Source of the DNA: Paenibacillus tritici
GTDB lineage: Bacteria; Bacillota; Bacilli; Paenibacillales; Paenibacillaceae
Direction of reading: 5' to 3'
NCBI RefSeq assembly: GCF_013204885.1
Contig: NZ_JABMKX010000013.1
Location: 62,001-126,000 of the forward strand
Length of the DNA: 64,000 nucleotides
The translations under genes and the position numbers were made by a program. The first letter of the stretch is position 1, and each line of letters starts with the position of its first letter. Under the pieces are notes generated by a model. It did no database searches and was not told the origin of the DNA. It saw only the letters and a list, made by a program, of their open reading frames with translations. Shown piece after piece: positions 1 through 9,198 of this stretch.

Positions 1-3000
1 GATGTAATCATAGAATACATCCAGGTCGATCGGACCGGCCAGCGAGGCGCTTGCCTGTGTCAAGACCTTGTAATTGTCACCGCCTGCAGCCATGAAGTTA
101 TTGACTACGGCTGTATAGCTCTTGGTCATTTCAATGGGTGTTCCATCGCTTTTGGTCAGGTTAGCCACGCGTTCTGCAACCGGCAGATACATGTTGGCTG
201 TATATTTCAGACCTGATATTTGCAGGGTCTTCGTGTCTGCTGTTCCGTCCGCCTTCACCGCCCATTGCTGCTGCAGCAGTGTCTTGATCTGCTGGCCGGT
301 CAGCGTCAGCTTCACCAGCGTATTGCCGAACGGCTGGATTTTGGCCAGATCCCCGAAGGCTACATTGCCTTTCGGAAGATCGGCACGGATACCGCCCGGA
401 TTCATGAAGGCAAAATCAGCAGGACCTGCAGCGCCGTCTTTGAAATCAGCCTGACGCATGGCGTCCGCAATCAGATTGCCCAGCGGAGCTTCCTTCAGAT
501 ATACATCTGTACGGGTCACTGTGCCGTCTGTTGTCCCTACGGGCTTACTCAGCTCGGGGTGCTTGTCCAGGTAATGCTGGACCAGTGCCGCAGTCTCGGC
601 ATCCGGTGTAACGTTCTCCTGGAACGTAGTGATTACAGCAGCCGATTTACTCTTGACTTTTCCTGTATCAGGATCAATCGCCAGGCGGATGTCTTCGTAG
701 GCAGTGCCGTAAGAATACGCCTGAACCACCAGCTTGCCGTTCACCATATCATTGGCATAGGCGTGATTGTCGCCCGCCACGATCACATCCACCGGGGAAT
801 TAGCCGGAAGAGCATTCGCCAGATCTACCGCTTCACCGGTAGAGACATTTTTCTTGGTTGTCGCGTCTATCTTGGTTGTTGCCGGGTCATGCGCCAGGAC
901 GATAATTGTATTAACGCCCTTCCCCTTCAGTTCAGCAGCATATTTCTCTATAGCGGCCACTTCCTCCCCGGCACTCAGGAATTTCACACCGGCTGTACCG
1001 GCTGGCGATACCTTGCTTGGGGTTGCTTTGGTGACGACTCCGATAAATCCGATTTTGACGCCGCCGATTTCTTTGACCGTGTAGGGCTTGATCAGCGGCT
1101 CGCCGCTCTTGGCATCCACCGCATTGGCATTGATATAATCGAAATTCAGCGGTGCATGAGTAATGAGCGGATTAACCGGGTCCACCCCGCCGAAGATCTG
1201 AGCCTTCATCGCGGCAACGCCCTGATCAAATTCATGATTACCCAGTGTCCCTACATCGAACTTCATCATGTTCATCCACTCCAGTGTCGGCTTATCGCGC
1301 TCCATAGAGGATACTGGGGCAGAAGCTCCGACGGAGTCCCCGTTGTTGAACAGCAGGGTGTGGTCGTATTGCGCACGCGCTTTTTTCAGATAGGTAGCAA
1401 GAATTGCAGCAGTTCCTACCGGCTTACTCTCTGTACCCACAGTGACATAAGAGGTAGTATCCAATTGACCGTGAAGGTCATTGATTCCGAGCAGGTGGAC
1501 TTTGATGTCCCCGCTAAGATCCAGGTTGTAGACTTCAAAACCCTTGATGTCCTGTATTCCGGTATCGGTAATATTATCATTCTTCGGAAGGACATTCTTC
1601 GCCTTAGGCGAGGAAGTGAAGGTTACCTTCACATCTCCTTCGATTGGAGCAATGGACCAGTTGTTGTCTGCCGGATGGTTGACCGTTCCAGCTTCCTTGA
1701 TGTAATCCATCAGCACCTGACGGTTCTCTTCAATTGTATCCAGAACCATGGTCACGCCGGAAGCCCCTGCTTTGATGCCCGGGAAATTCCCGCCGCCGCT
1801 TGCCCGGTAATTATTGGTAACGACAAGGAATTCCTGTTCCAGATTAAGCGGCTTATCGTCGTAGGTGATTGAGGTAACCCGGCTGGAAGCAGGATCATTC
1901 ACCGTGCCGTCCACGTTGTACTTGGCGTTCTTGGTGACATCAATCTTGTACTTAATTCCATCAATAACATCGAAGTTAAACACAGAGAATTTGGAGTTAA
2001 GCAAGGCTTGCGGCTCCGAAATGGCGGGATCAATGCGGTTATACGCACCTGCGCTCATCTCAAGCCATTCTTTGACCGCAGCACCCTTGACCTTAATCAC
2101 CTTCAGCGTGTTGTCGTATAGATACAGGTCGCTCGCACTGCGGATGGTCAGCGGTCCTGCTTCAATCTCAGTGTACTCGTCCGGACCATTGCGTCCTGCC
2201 TTGAACGGTGCGCCTACACTCAAAATAGGCATTCCCTGGTAAGCAGCCAGTGCCGGATCGGATTGGATCAGCTTCTCGGCATAGTTCTTCTGCGCATAGG
2301 TAACGATCTGAACCGTCGGATCATCCTGTACCAGTCCGAAGAAGCTGTTCATCGGCACATCTGTCTGTCCGAGCGGCTGGTTGACATAGTTAATCGTAGC
2401 CTGATGAGCGCCTTCGATTACTTTGTCGAGTTCAGCATCCGGCTCTACATTGGAGATGTTAACCTTATTCTCTATCCGGTAGATCGAACGGGTAGATGAG
2501 AGGGAATTCGGCTTATCGGCCATCCAGTGCCCGCTTCTATTCGGGTCCGGCACCACCGACAGGTCGATCATCCCCAAGTATCCGCCGCCGAATCCGGCTT
2601 GAACCGCGGGAACCCCGTTGATCTGGCCTTTGTCATTGTCAATGCCTGGCAGAGGAGCCTTACCGGAAGCATCCTTGAACGAAGCATCCAGCAGATCTAC
2701 GCTCGCAGCAGGGAACACCTTATGGGTATGAGAGAAGGTAATGGCATCAATTCCCTCCACCTTGCTAAGTGCGTTGATGTCATTCTCGGACCCGTCGCCC
2801 AAAGCCGCTTTGGCATCATATCCCGTGTGCGCCATCGCAACGATGATATCTGCACCGGCTTCCTTCATCTCCGGAATAAATTTAGCGGCGGTGGCAGCGA
2901 TATCCTTGGTGACAACCTTGCCCTCAAGGTTCAACTTGTCCCATTCCATGATCTGCGGAGTAACCAGGCCCAGGAGCCCGACCTTTACGGTATGCTCCAC

Positions 3001-3642
3001 GTTGCTGCTGTCGAGCACTTTTTTGTCCAATATAATATATGGGGTGAAGTAGTTGACATCATTGGCCTCATTGCTGTCTTGATCATCGACATACACATTC
3101 GCATTAATAAAAGGAATATTGGTATATTCATAAGTGGCTGAAGTAGCCGAAGTAATGCTCTCAAGATAAGGAAGGCCATAGTTAAATTCATGGTTGCCGA
3201 GGGTTGCAGCATCGTATTTCATTGTATTCAGCGCAGCAATCATCGGATTGATCTGCGTAGTTCTTCCTTCGGCATCGACCTGCTTGGAAGCAAGCGTTCC
3301 GAGAGGTGTCCCCTGAATCAAATCACCGTTATCCAGTAAAAGGTTATTAATCCCTTTGGCTTCAGCCCGGGCCTGCTTCACCAGCGTTGCCGTCCGGTCG
3401 AGTCCCACGGTTACAGATCCGCTGTTCTTAAAGTAGTCCCAGCCCATCACATTGGTATGCACATCCGTAGTACTCATCAGACGCAGGTTGATGGCCCCTG
3501 ACGCAACCTCTGCACTCCCGGCCGCTTCTGCCTTCTCCGCTCCAAGTACTGAACCGGCAACGACTCCGCCCAGTACCTGAGCCGTAATCACAGTGGTAGC
3601 CAATAGTGAAGCGACAGGCTTGTTCCAACGCTTTTGTCCCAT
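1..3642 (-). CDS. yfkN: YfkN-type two-domain secreted nucleotidase (2',3'-cyclic-nucleotide phosphodiesterase plus 5'-nucleotidase), 3' end outside window
   Basis: The frame is open from the ATG at 3642 to the left edge (1214 codons), so the C-terminus is missing. GGGAGGG lies about 12 bases before the ATG. The N-terminus is a signal peptide: basic MGQKRWNK, a hydrophobic stretch, then an Ala-rich cleavage region. The first metallophosphoesterase domain follows, with DVHTN, DNGDLIQGTPLG, GNHEFNYG and SHTHKVFP metal-site motifs, as in CpdB 2',3'-cyclic phosphodiesterase/3'-nucleotidase. A second copy begins near base 1500 with INDLHGQLD, NNGDSVGAS and GNHEFDQG, as in 5'-nucleotidases. Bacillus YfkN has the same tandem order and is about 1460 residues, so roughly 250 residues should lie outside. 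The expected role is extracellular nucleotide salvage for phosphate and nucleosides. Whether it ends in a cell-wall anchor cannot be seen. Confidence 0.93.
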   Translation of the reverse strand, partial: MGQKRWNKPVASLLATTVITAQVLGGVVAGSVLGAEKAEAAGSAEVASGAINLRLMSTTDVHTNVMGWDYFKNSGSVTVGLDRTATLVKQARAEAKGINNLLLDNGDLIQGTPLGTLASKQVDAEGRTTQINPMIAALNTMKYDAATLGNHEFNYGLPYLESITSATSATYEYTNIPFINANVYVDDQDSNEANDVNYFTPYIILDKKVLDSSNVEHTVKVGLLGLVTPQIMEWDKLNLEGKVVTKDIAATAAKFIPEMKEAGADIIVAMAHTGYDAKAALGDGSENDINALSKVEGIDAITFSHTHKVFPAASVDLLDASFKDASGKAPLPGIDNDKGQINGVPAVQAGFGGGYLGMIDLSVVPDPNRSGHWMADKPNSLSSTRSIYRIENKVNISNVEPDAELDKVIEGAHQATINYVNQPLGQTDVPMNSFFGLVQDDPTVQIVTYAQKNYAEKLIQSDPALAAYQGMPILSVGAPFKAGRNGPDEYTEIEAGPLTIRSASDLYLYDNTLKVIKVKGAAVKEWLEMSAGAYNRIDPAISEPQALLNSKFSVFNFDVIDGIKYKIDVTKNAKYNVDGTVNDPASSRVTSITYDDKPLNLEQEFLVVTNNYRASGGGNFPGIKAGASGVTMVLDTIEENRQVLMDYIKEAGTVNHPADNNWSIAPIEGDVKVTFTSSPKAKNVLPKNDNITDTGIQDIKGFEVYNLDLSGDIKVHLLGINDLHGQLDTTSYVTVGTESKPVGTAAILATYLKKARAQYDHTLLFNNGDSVGASAPVSSMERDKPTLEWMNMMKFDVGTLGNHEFDQGVAAMKAQIFGGVDPVNPLITHAPLNFDYINANAVDAKSGEPLIKPYTVKEIGGVKIGFIGVVTKATPSKVSPAGTAGVKFLSAGEEVAAIEKYAAELKGKGVNTIIVLAHDPATTKIDATTKKNVSTGEAVDLANALPANSPVDVIVAGDNHAYANDMVNGKLVVQAYSYGTAYEDIRLAIDPDTGKVKSKSAAVITTFQENVTPDAETAALVQHYLDKHPELSKPVGTTDGTVTRTDVYLKEAPLGNLIADAMRQADFKDGAAGPADFAFMNPGGIRADLPKGNVAFGDLAKIQPFGNTLVKLTLTGQQIKTLLQQQWAVKADGTADTKTLQISGLKYTANMYLPVAERVANLTKSDGTPIEMTKSYTAVVNNFMAAGGDNYKVLTQASASLAGPIDLDVFYDYI

Positions 3643-3852
3643 AGAATCTTATACCCTCCCAGTTAATCTCTTTAAATTGACCGTCAAAGCGTAACATATT
3701 AAATACAATTCAATCTATCAGATTGGGTTAACGGGGATTGCGAGTTTTGTAAATTGTGACACGATCATTAACGTGATGTAAACTTGGAAGCGAAGGGTGA
3801 ATTTGGAACTGTAGAAGCAATAGCGTTACAATTGGTAAAAGGAGGGTTAACC

Positions 3853-4179
3853 TTGGACGAGGAAAAGAACACCCATCAGGAGTTTTTCTGGCTTAAAGAT
3901 GAGAAACGGACTCTCTCCCTGCAAAATATACGCTGGTTTGAGGAAATGCTTACGTTTGATACTTTGCGGGAAGCGGAAGAGTGGGTAATGAGCGATGCCT
4001 ACAACCGGCTTGGGGGAGGCGAGTATGACGGCTATCGGACCAGTGATCCTAAGCTGGCGTTTGCCCTAGTCTATAACCTGACACGGTTGAAGACTCTGGG
4101 GGGCGCTTCCTTCAATACTATCTATGCCGATGAGGAGGTGCGGGATGGACACATTGTGTTTAGGATATGGGTTAAATAG
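3853..4179 (+). CDS. Hypothetical protein, 108 aa
   Basis: I do not recognise a family. The frame is open from 3784, but the TTG at 3853 has GGAGGG six bases upstream (3841-3846), so I start there. The product is acidic and soluble, with no signal peptide or membrane segment. Notable stretches are EEFFWLKDE-like aromatic/acidic residues at the N-terminus, RWFEEMLTFDTLREAEEW in the middle and a C-terminal FRIWVK strand. It diverges from the nucleotidase gene and lies 33 bases before the HAD hydrolase gene, so the two could share a transcript. Function unknown. Confidence 0.6.
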   Translation: MDEEKNTHQEFFWLKDEKRTLSLQNIRWFEEMLTFDTLREAEEWVMSDAYNRLGGGEYDGYRTSDPKLAFALVYNLTRLKTLGGASFNTIYADEEVRDGHIVFRIWVK

Positions 4180-4212
4180 GAAATATACAGATTAAAATTC
4201 AGGAGGATTGAG

Positions 4213-4914
4213 ATGACTATAAATAAACCAGTTCGTGGTATATTTTTCGATCTTGGCTGGACGATTTTCCGCCCTGCAACAGGGGATTGGAGAATAACAG
4301 TGAAAGCTTTGGAATATATAAACCCACAAATCCTATGGTCTATACCACAAGATACATTTAACACTGCAATTTCAAAAGCAAATGAATACGTCAAAAATGA
4401 AATTTACAAAACTGAAGAGGAAGAGCTTGAAAGGTATATCAATTACTATAGGACCCTTGCTGAATGGTTACCTGAAATTCATATTACATACGAACAAGCT
4501 GAAATCATTGCATATGATAGAGTGTATAACGATTCTAATTATGTTTTTCTGGAAAATACAAAAAAGACAATTGAAAGTCTGAAGGAAAAGTACAAGCTTG
4601 GAGTTATTTCAGATACAGACCCATCCATCAAAAGGGTTCTTAGAAATGCCGGTATTTATGATTATTTTGATAATATGACACTTAGTTTTGAACTTGGAGA
4701 AAACAAACCAAGTCCCGGTATGTTTAGACATGCACTTGATGTTATGAATTTGCCGGCAACAGAAACAGTATTTGTTGATGATTATGAAAAGAACCTAAAG
4801 AGCGCCTCAACTCTGGGTATACAATCAGTATTAGTCCTTTCAAGACCGGATTCGCAAGAGAGCACCGAATATCTAAACATCCATAAGCTATCCGAATTAT
4901 CATTGTACTTATAA
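4213..4914 (+). CDS. HAD-superfamily hydrolase with atypical motif I, AT-rich gene
   Basis: A 233-residue haloacid-dehalogenase-type phosphatase. AGGAGG precedes the ATG by about six bases. Motif I reads FFDLGWTIF: the nucleophile Asp12 is kept, but the second Asp (usual DxD) is Gly14. Motif II is VISDTDPS (Ser/Thr), motif III the Lys in ENKPSPGMF and motif IV VFVDDYEKN with paired Asp. A helical cap of about 90 residues sits between motifs I and II, as in subclass I enzymes. The family hydrolyses small phosphoesters; the substrate is unknown here. The gene is clearly richer in A+T than both neighbours, which suggests recent acquisition. A nested hairpin right after it probably ends its transcript. 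Confidence 0.85.
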   Translation: MTINKPVRGIFFDLGWTIFRPATGDWRITVKALEYINPQILWSIPQDTFNTAISKANEYVKNEIYKTEEEELERYINYYRTLAEWLPEIHITYEQAEIIAYDRVYNDSNYVFLENTKKTIESLKEKYKLGVISDTDPSIKRVLRNAGIYDYFDNMTLSFELGENKPSPGMFRHALDVMNLPATETVFVDDYEKNLKSASTLGIQSVLVLSRPDSQESTEYLNIHKLSELSLYL

Positions 4915-4919
4915 AAGAC

Positions 4920-4981
4920 AAATAACGCTTATCCATAACTAATCCTCGCCTTACGGATTAATATTAAATAAGCGTTATTGT
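4920..4981. terminator. Nested inverted repeat between convergent genes
   Basis: Arms AATAACGCTTAT (4921-4932) and ATAAGCGTTATT (4968-4979) are perfect complements and enclose a second pair, TAATCC (4940-4945) and GGATTA (4955-4960). It lies between the convergent HAD and mqnC genes, so it probably works in both directions; the A/T-rich flanks fit this. Confidence 0.65.
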
Positions 4982-5017
4982 TATCCTATTATGCCAAAAG
5001 CACCCTATAGCTAGCCT

Positions 5018-6154
5018 CTAGTTCTGCATCACAAAATCATTGTCGATCTTCGCATTCGCATCATCGAACACCCGCAGGATGTCGTAGCGTGTGTTGCGCT
5101 GCGCCGGGATCTTGCCTGCTTCGCGGATGAGCTGGGTAATGGACTCGATGTTGACCTTGTGGGTTGCGCCCGCCGAAGATACTACGTTCTCCTCAATCAT
5201 TGTGCTGCCGAAGTCATTGCAGCCGTATTGCAGGGAGAGCTTGCCCACCTCAGGACCCATCGTTACCCAGGAGGACTGGAAGTTCTTGATATTATCCAGC
5301 ACCAGACGGCTTATGGCTACAGTCTTCAGATATTCCTCCGGTGTCTGCCGGTCAAGCTTCAGGTTCGTATTATCCGGCTGGAAGGTCCAGGAGATGAACG
5401 CCAGGAACCCTTCGGAGTCATATTTGTTCGCAATACATTCATCCTGCGCTTCACGGACACGCAGCAGATGCAGCGCCCGCTCTTCCATGCTCTCGCCCAG
5501 CCCGATAACCATCGTGGCTGTCGTGTTCATGCCGATCCGGTGTGCGGTCTGCATGACATCCATCCACTCGCGCCAGGAGCCCTTGAGCCGGCTGATCTTG
5601 CGGCGTGTACGGTCGTCAAGAATCTCGGCGCCGCCGCCGGGCAGGGAATCCAGACCTGCGGCATGGATCTCACGCATCACCTGCTCCAGCGGCAGACCGG
5701 AGACCTCCACCATCTTCATAATCTCCGCCGGTGAGAAGGAGTGCATCGTAATCTCCGGGAACCGCTGCTTGATGCCGCGCAGAATATCCGTATAGTAGCT
5801 GAACGGCAGATTCGGATTCGTGCCGCCCTGCATCAGAATCTCTGTCCCGTTCACACTGATTGTCTCTGCAATCTTCTGATAGATCGTTTCATCGGGAAGC
5901 ACATAGCCTTCCTCAGAACCCGGTCTGCGGTAGAAGGCGCAGAAGCGGCAGTACACATCACATACGTTCGTATAGTTAATATTGCGGCCGATGACGAAGG
6001 TAGCCAGCGGGTCCGGGTGCCAGCGCTTCATAATAATATCTGCCGCCGCCCCCATCTTCTCAATTTCATTGCTCTCGAACAACGTGATCGTGTCTTCCAA
6101 TTGAAGACGTTCACCCTTAAGTGTCTTATCCAGAATAAGATCAATTGCACTCAT
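5018..6154 (-). CDS. mqnC: Cyclic dehypoxanthinyl futalosine synthase MqnC (radical SAM)
   Basis: A 378-residue radical SAM enzyme of the futalosine route to menaquinone. It converts dehypoxanthine futalosine to its cyclic form. The 4Fe-4S motif is C65-x3-C69-x2-C72 within NVCDVYCRFCAF, the spacing typical of the MqnC/CofH group. Other family marks are MQGGTNP, SLPGGGAEIL (SAM/substrate loop), TATMVIGLGES and the C-terminal YDILRVFDD. Length fits MqnC (about 370). AGGAGG lies before the ATG. It stands alone here, with no mqnA, mqnD or mqnE neighbour. CofH of F420 synthesis is the main alternative, but CofH needs CofG and archaeal or actinobacterial context. Confidence 0.93.
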   Translation of the reverse strand: MSAIDLILDKTLKGERLQLEDTITLFESNEIEKMGAAADIIMKRWHPDPLATFVIGRNINYTNVCDVYCRFCAFYRRPGSEEGYVLPDETIYQKIAETISVNGTEILMQGGTNPNLPFSYYTDILRGIKQRFPEITMHSFSPAEIMKMVEVSGLPLEQVMREIHAAGLDSLPGGGAEILDDRTRRKISRLKGSWREWMDVMQTAHRIGMNTTATMVIGLGESMEERALHLLRVREAQDECIANKYDSEGFLAFISWTFQPDNTNLKLDRQTPEEYLKTVAISRLVLDNIKNFQSSWVTMGPEVGKLSLQYGCNDFGSTMIEENVVSSAGATHKVNIESITQLIREAGKIPAQRNTRYDILRVFDDANAKIDNDFVMQN

Positions 6155-6294
6155 CGTTGACGGCCTCCTCTTAATCTATGAAGTTATATAAATTTTTATC
6201 ATTTTATTAACCCGTTCCCCCATCGTATCACAATCCGCTGAGCTTGAAAAATCTTTTAGGGCCAGAAATGAGATTACGGTCCTGATACAAAGTC

Positions 6295-6323
6295 AAACAG
6301 CAGCACCTTGGGCGCTGCTGCTC
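6295..6323 (-). terminator. Hairpin after the met genes
   Basis: CAGCAGC (6298-6304) and GCTGCTG (6314-6320) form a stem with a 9-base loop just downstream of metI. The following T-run on the reverse strand is weak (TTTGACTTT), so termination may be partial. Confidence 0.55.
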
Positions 6324-6370
6324 TAATCCTATGCTGATCCGGCTTAGCCGGACGGAGGGCGAATGCTGTT

Positions 6371-7537
6371 CTACTCCAATTCGCTCCGGGCGGCTTCCAA
6401 TGCCTGCGTAAGATCAGCGATCAGATCCTCCACATGCTCGATGCCGACCGAGAAACGCAGCAGCCGGTCATCTACGCCGACCGCATCGCGGATTTCCGCA
6501 GGAATATCGGCATGGGTCTGCACCGCCGGGTAGGTCATCAGCGATTCTACCCCGCCGAGACTCTCGGCGAAGGCAATCAGACGGATATGGCGGAGCAACG
6601 GCTCCACGTATCTTGCATCCTTCACCTTGAAGGAGAAGATGCCCGTGTTGCCGGAGGATTGGCGGTTCTGAATCGCATACCCCGGATGGTCCGGCAGTCC
6701 CGGATGGAAGACCTCGGCTATCGCCGGATGCTCCAGCAGATAGCGGGCGATGGCCAGCGCATTGCTCTCATGCCGCTCCATGCGCAGGGCCAGTGTCTTC
6801 ATCCCCTTCATCAGCTGATAGCTGTCATTCGGGGCAAGAACGGCTCCCAGGGAGTTATGCAGCACAGCCATCTCTGCCGACAGTTCCGCGCCTTTGGTAA
6901 CAATAAGCCCGGCTAGTACATCGTTATGCCCGCCCAAATATTTGGTCGCACTGTGAACAACAATATCTGCCCCCAGCTCAAGCGGACGCTGGAAGAACGG
7001 AGTCAGCAGCGTGTTATCCACAATCGAGAGCAGCCCGTGATGACGGGCCCAGGTACATACCGCTTCAATATCCGTAATCATCATCAGCGGATTGGTTGGT
7101 GTCTCAATGAATACGCCCTTGGTGCCCGGCTGGCGGGCCGCCTCCAGGCCATCGAGATCATTGGTGTCCACATACGAGGCGCTGATGCCGTATTTGGCGA
7201 GAATCCGTTCGAGCAGCCGGTAGGTTCCGCCGTACAGGTCCAGTGATACAATGAGATGATCCCCTTGTCCAAACAAGGTGAACACCGTAGTCAGTGCAGC
7301 CATTCCGGAGGCGCAGGCGAAGCCGGCATCCCCGGATTCCAGCGCCGCTGCCGCATCTTCGAGCACAGTGCGGGTAGGATTTTTGGTGCGGATGTAGTCA
7401 AAGCCTGTGCTCTGTCCAAGTCTCGGGTGACGGAAGGCCGTCGCATGATAAATCGGATAATTAATCGCCCCGGTGGCGGGGTCCTCCATTGAACCAATCT
7501 GTGCCAGTCTGCTCTCAATTCTCAGTTTCTCATCCAT
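6371..7537 (-). CDS. metI: Cystathionine gamma-synthase / O-acetylhomoserine thiolyase (MetI type)
   Basis: A PLP-dependent trans-sulfuration enzyme of the Cys/Met metabolism family, 388 residues. It condenses acylhomoserine with cysteine or sulfide in methionine synthesis. The PLP lysine is K199 in HSATKYLGGHND. Also visible are ASGMAAL, IETPTNPLM and IVDNTLLTP, the cofactor-binding loops. AGGAGG is eight bases before the ATG at 7537; an in-frame GTG at 7543 is only two bases from it and therefore unlikely as start. The gene follows metA by 68 bases with no clear terminator between, so both probably answer to the SAM riboswitch. The acetyl-type MetA upstream suggests O-acetylhomoserine as substrate. 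Confidence 0.9.
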   Translation of the reverse strand: MDEKLRIESRLAQIGSMEDPATGAINYPIYHATAFRHPRLGQSTGFDYIRTKNPTRTVLEDAAAALESGDAGFACASGMAALTTVFTLFGQGDHLIVSLDLYGGTYRLLERILAKYGISASYVDTNDLDGLEAARQPGTKGVFIETPTNPLMMITDIEAVCTWARHHGLLSIVDNTLLTPFFQRPLELGADIVVHSATKYLGGHNDVLAGLIVTKGAELSAEMAVLHNSLGAVLAPNDSYQLMKGMKTLALRMERHESNALAIARYLLEHPAIAEVFHPGLPDHPGYAIQNRQSSGNTGIFSFKVKDARYVEPLLRHIRLIAFAESLGGVESLMTYPAVQTHADIPAEIRDAVGVDDRLLRFSVGIEHVEDLIADLTQALEAARSELE

Positions 7538-7605
7538 CTCCACTGCCTCCTAAAAGTTTATGTGCGATAAACATTGCTTCTATATATAAATATAACTTTT
7601 AACTT

Positions 7606-8523
7606 TTAGATAAATGCCCCGATATCGTAAGGAGTCTCTTGGTATACATAGTAATTGAGCCAATTAGCGAATAATAAGTTGGCATGGGCGCGCCAGACAG
7701 CCGGTGGTGTACGGGTCGGATCATCCTTTGGATAATAGTGCTTCGGCAGCTGCACTTCCATCCCCTTGGCGATATCCCGGTCATACTCCCATTTCAGCGA
7801 GAACGGATCGTATTCCGAATGTCCGGTCACAAAAATCTGCTTCCCGTCATGAGTGGCTACCAGGTAGACCCCGGCCTCCTCGGACTCGGCCAGAATCTGC
7901 AGCTCAGGATTCTGCTCTATATCTTCACGGGAGACGTCGGTATGACGGGAATGCGGAACATGGAACACTTCATCGAAGCCCCGCAGCAGCTTGACATTAT
8001 TATGGTTCAGCGTATGCGGAAACACTCCAAAGCATTTGTCCGGCAGGCTCACCTTACGTACGCCAAAGTGATGATACAGCCCTGCCTGCGCAGCCCAACA
8101 GATGTGCATCGTCGAGGTCACATTCTGTTTGCTCCACTCCATAATCACTTTCAGCTCTTCCCAGTAGTTAACATCCTCGAATTCCAGCTGTTCTACGGGA
8201 GCGCCGGTTATGATCAGGCCGTCAAAACGGCGGTCGCTGATCTCATCGAAGGTCTTATAAAAGCTCTTCAGATGCTCAGCCGATGTATTTTTCGAGGTAT
8301 GGGAGCTGGGATACAGCAGAACCACATCCACCTGAAGCGGGGAATTCCCGATAAGGCGCAGCAGCTGTGTCTCTGTAGTTTCTTTCGTTGGCATCAGATT
8401 CAGGATGGCGATCCTGAGGGGACGGATATCCTGATGAAAGGCCTGGCTTTCATCCATTACGAATATATTCTCACCGGATAATACTTCCTTGGCCGGCAGG
8501 CTGTCGGGAATTTTGATAGGCAT
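7606..8523 (-). CDS. metA: Homoserine O-acetyltransferase (MetA family)
   Basis: A 305-residue MetA-family acyltransferase that activates homoserine in methionine synthesis. The catalytic Cys142 lies in [15 protein letters not shown] and the partner His in VTGHSEYD. Position 111 decides the acyl donor in this family: Glu for acetyl-CoA, Gly in the succinyl-CoA enzyme of E. coli. Here GAPVEQLEF places Glu at 111, so acetyl-CoA is predicted. I start at the ATG at 8523, eleven bases after AAGGAG, which also gives the standard numbering. An in-frame GTG at 8535 overlaps the ribosome site. It is the first gene after the SAM-I riboswitch. Confidence 0.95.
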   Translation of the reverse strand: MPIKIPDSLPAKEVLSGENIFVMDESQAFHQDIRPLRIAILNLMPTKETTETQLLRLIGNSPLQVDVVLLYPSSHTSKNTSAEHLKSFYKTFDEISDRRFDGLIITGAPVEQLEFEDVNYWEELKVIMEWSKQNVTSTMHICWAAQAGLYHHFGVRKVSLPDKCFGVFPHTLNHNNVKLLRGFDEVFHVPHSRHTDVSREDIEQNPELQILAESEEAGVYLVATHDGKQIFVTGHSEYDPFSLKWEYDRDIAKGMEVQLPKHYYPKDDPTRTPPAVWRAHANLLFANWLNYYVYQETPYDIGAFI

Positions 8524-8589
8524 TGCTGTATCCACTCCTTAACTGAAATTGGGTTCCGCTTAGGCGGTTGAGCTTGTTGCAGGGTAGCG

Positions 8590-8775
8590 AAAAAAGACCT
8601 TTCCCGGGCGAGAAAGGTCATATAATTCAGTCATATGCGCCCTCTCATCTGCCAGAGAACTTCCGCCGGACGCATAACGTCCCTGCAAAGCTTCCGCAAG
8701 ATTTAGCACCGTGCGTTCACACGCCGGTTGCCGGGTTTCATCGGGCTAGTCCCTCCACCTGCTCTTGATAAGATT
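8590..8775 (-). promoter_or_regulatory. SAM-I (S-box) riboswitch with terminator, upstream of metA-metI
   Basis: Read on the reverse strand it has the S-box core: CTTATCAAGAGCAGGTGGAG, then GGGACTAGCCCGATGAAACC, GGCAACC, GGTGCTAAATCTTGC, and the closing GCAGATGAGAG. TCTTATC near 8773 pairs with GATGAGA (8643-8649) to form P1. A terminator follows: GACCTTTC and GAAAGGTC (8596-8619) with T6 at 8590-8595. With SAM bound, P1 forms and the terminator stops transcription. Known S-box logic therefore predicts that metA-metI are off when methionine is plentiful. Confidence 0.96.
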
Positions 8776-8984
8776 TAGCTGTATTCAATTGGATGTACCA
8801 CAGCATCCGTAGATGCTTTTTCTTAAATTTCACTTTAAATCATGAACCTCCTTTTCGTCAAGTCCATACAATGCTTAAGGAGCCTTGAGATTGAAAAGAA
8901 TTTCTCTTGTAAGAGGCATACCCCGGCGTTATACTAGACAAGTGTTTCAAACCCAAAACGGCGAAAAGAAGAGGTGAGAGAAGA

Positions 8985-9113
8985 ATGGAAGGCGACCCGG
9001 GCTCGCGAATATGCGTGCAGAACGAACAACCACACAGGATTAACATCAGCTTGCCGGCGGCGGGAGCCCTTATTCTTCATGCTCTCGGACCGTCTTTTGG
9101 CCTTCATCCATGA
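8985..9113 (+). CDS. Candidate leader peptide of corA, 42 aa
   Basis: ATG at 8985 preceded by GAGGTG at eight bases spacing. The peptide begins MEGDPGSRIC and ends FGLHP, with five prolines in 42 residues. Its 3' half covers the left arm of the terminator hairpin at 9045-9140, and its stop (9111-9113) lies just before the right arm. This layout would let translation of the leader decide termination before corA. It is not in the corA frame. No homologue is known to me, so it may be a chance frame. Confidence 0.35.
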   Translation: MEGDPGSRICVQNEQPHRINISLPAAGALILHALGPSFGLHP

Positions 9114-9140
9114 TTGTACCACCGGCCAAGCTGATTTTTT
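9045..9140 (+). terminator. Intrinsic terminator in the corA leader
   Basis: ATCAGCTTGCCGG (9045-9057) and CCGGCCAAGCTGAT (9122-9135) pair with a single bulged base, and a run of six T follows (9135-9140). It sits 59 bases before the corA ATG and after the likely promoter, so it would act as an attenuator. A second GC-rich hairpin, CCCCGG and CCGGGG, lies just before the corA ribosome site. Confidence 0.6.
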
Positions 9141-9198
9141 CCGTGTGCTGAAATTAGCATACCCCCGGAGAAGACCGGGGAGTGAAGGAGTGAATCAG

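Noticed and set aside
220-1872. A 550-codon forward frame across the nucleotidase gene
   Set aside because: It lies fully antisense to a frame with clear catalytic motifs, has no family features and no ribosome site. It is a GC-skew shadow.
4213-4914. HAD gene as pseudogene
   Set aside because: Only one motif residue differs; the frame, other motifs and ribosome site are intact.
8941-9140. Mg2+ M-box riboswitch before corA
   Set aside because: I looked for the GGTGAGGCTCC-type and later conserved segments of the ykoK leader and did not find them. Only the terminator and a small ORF are supported.
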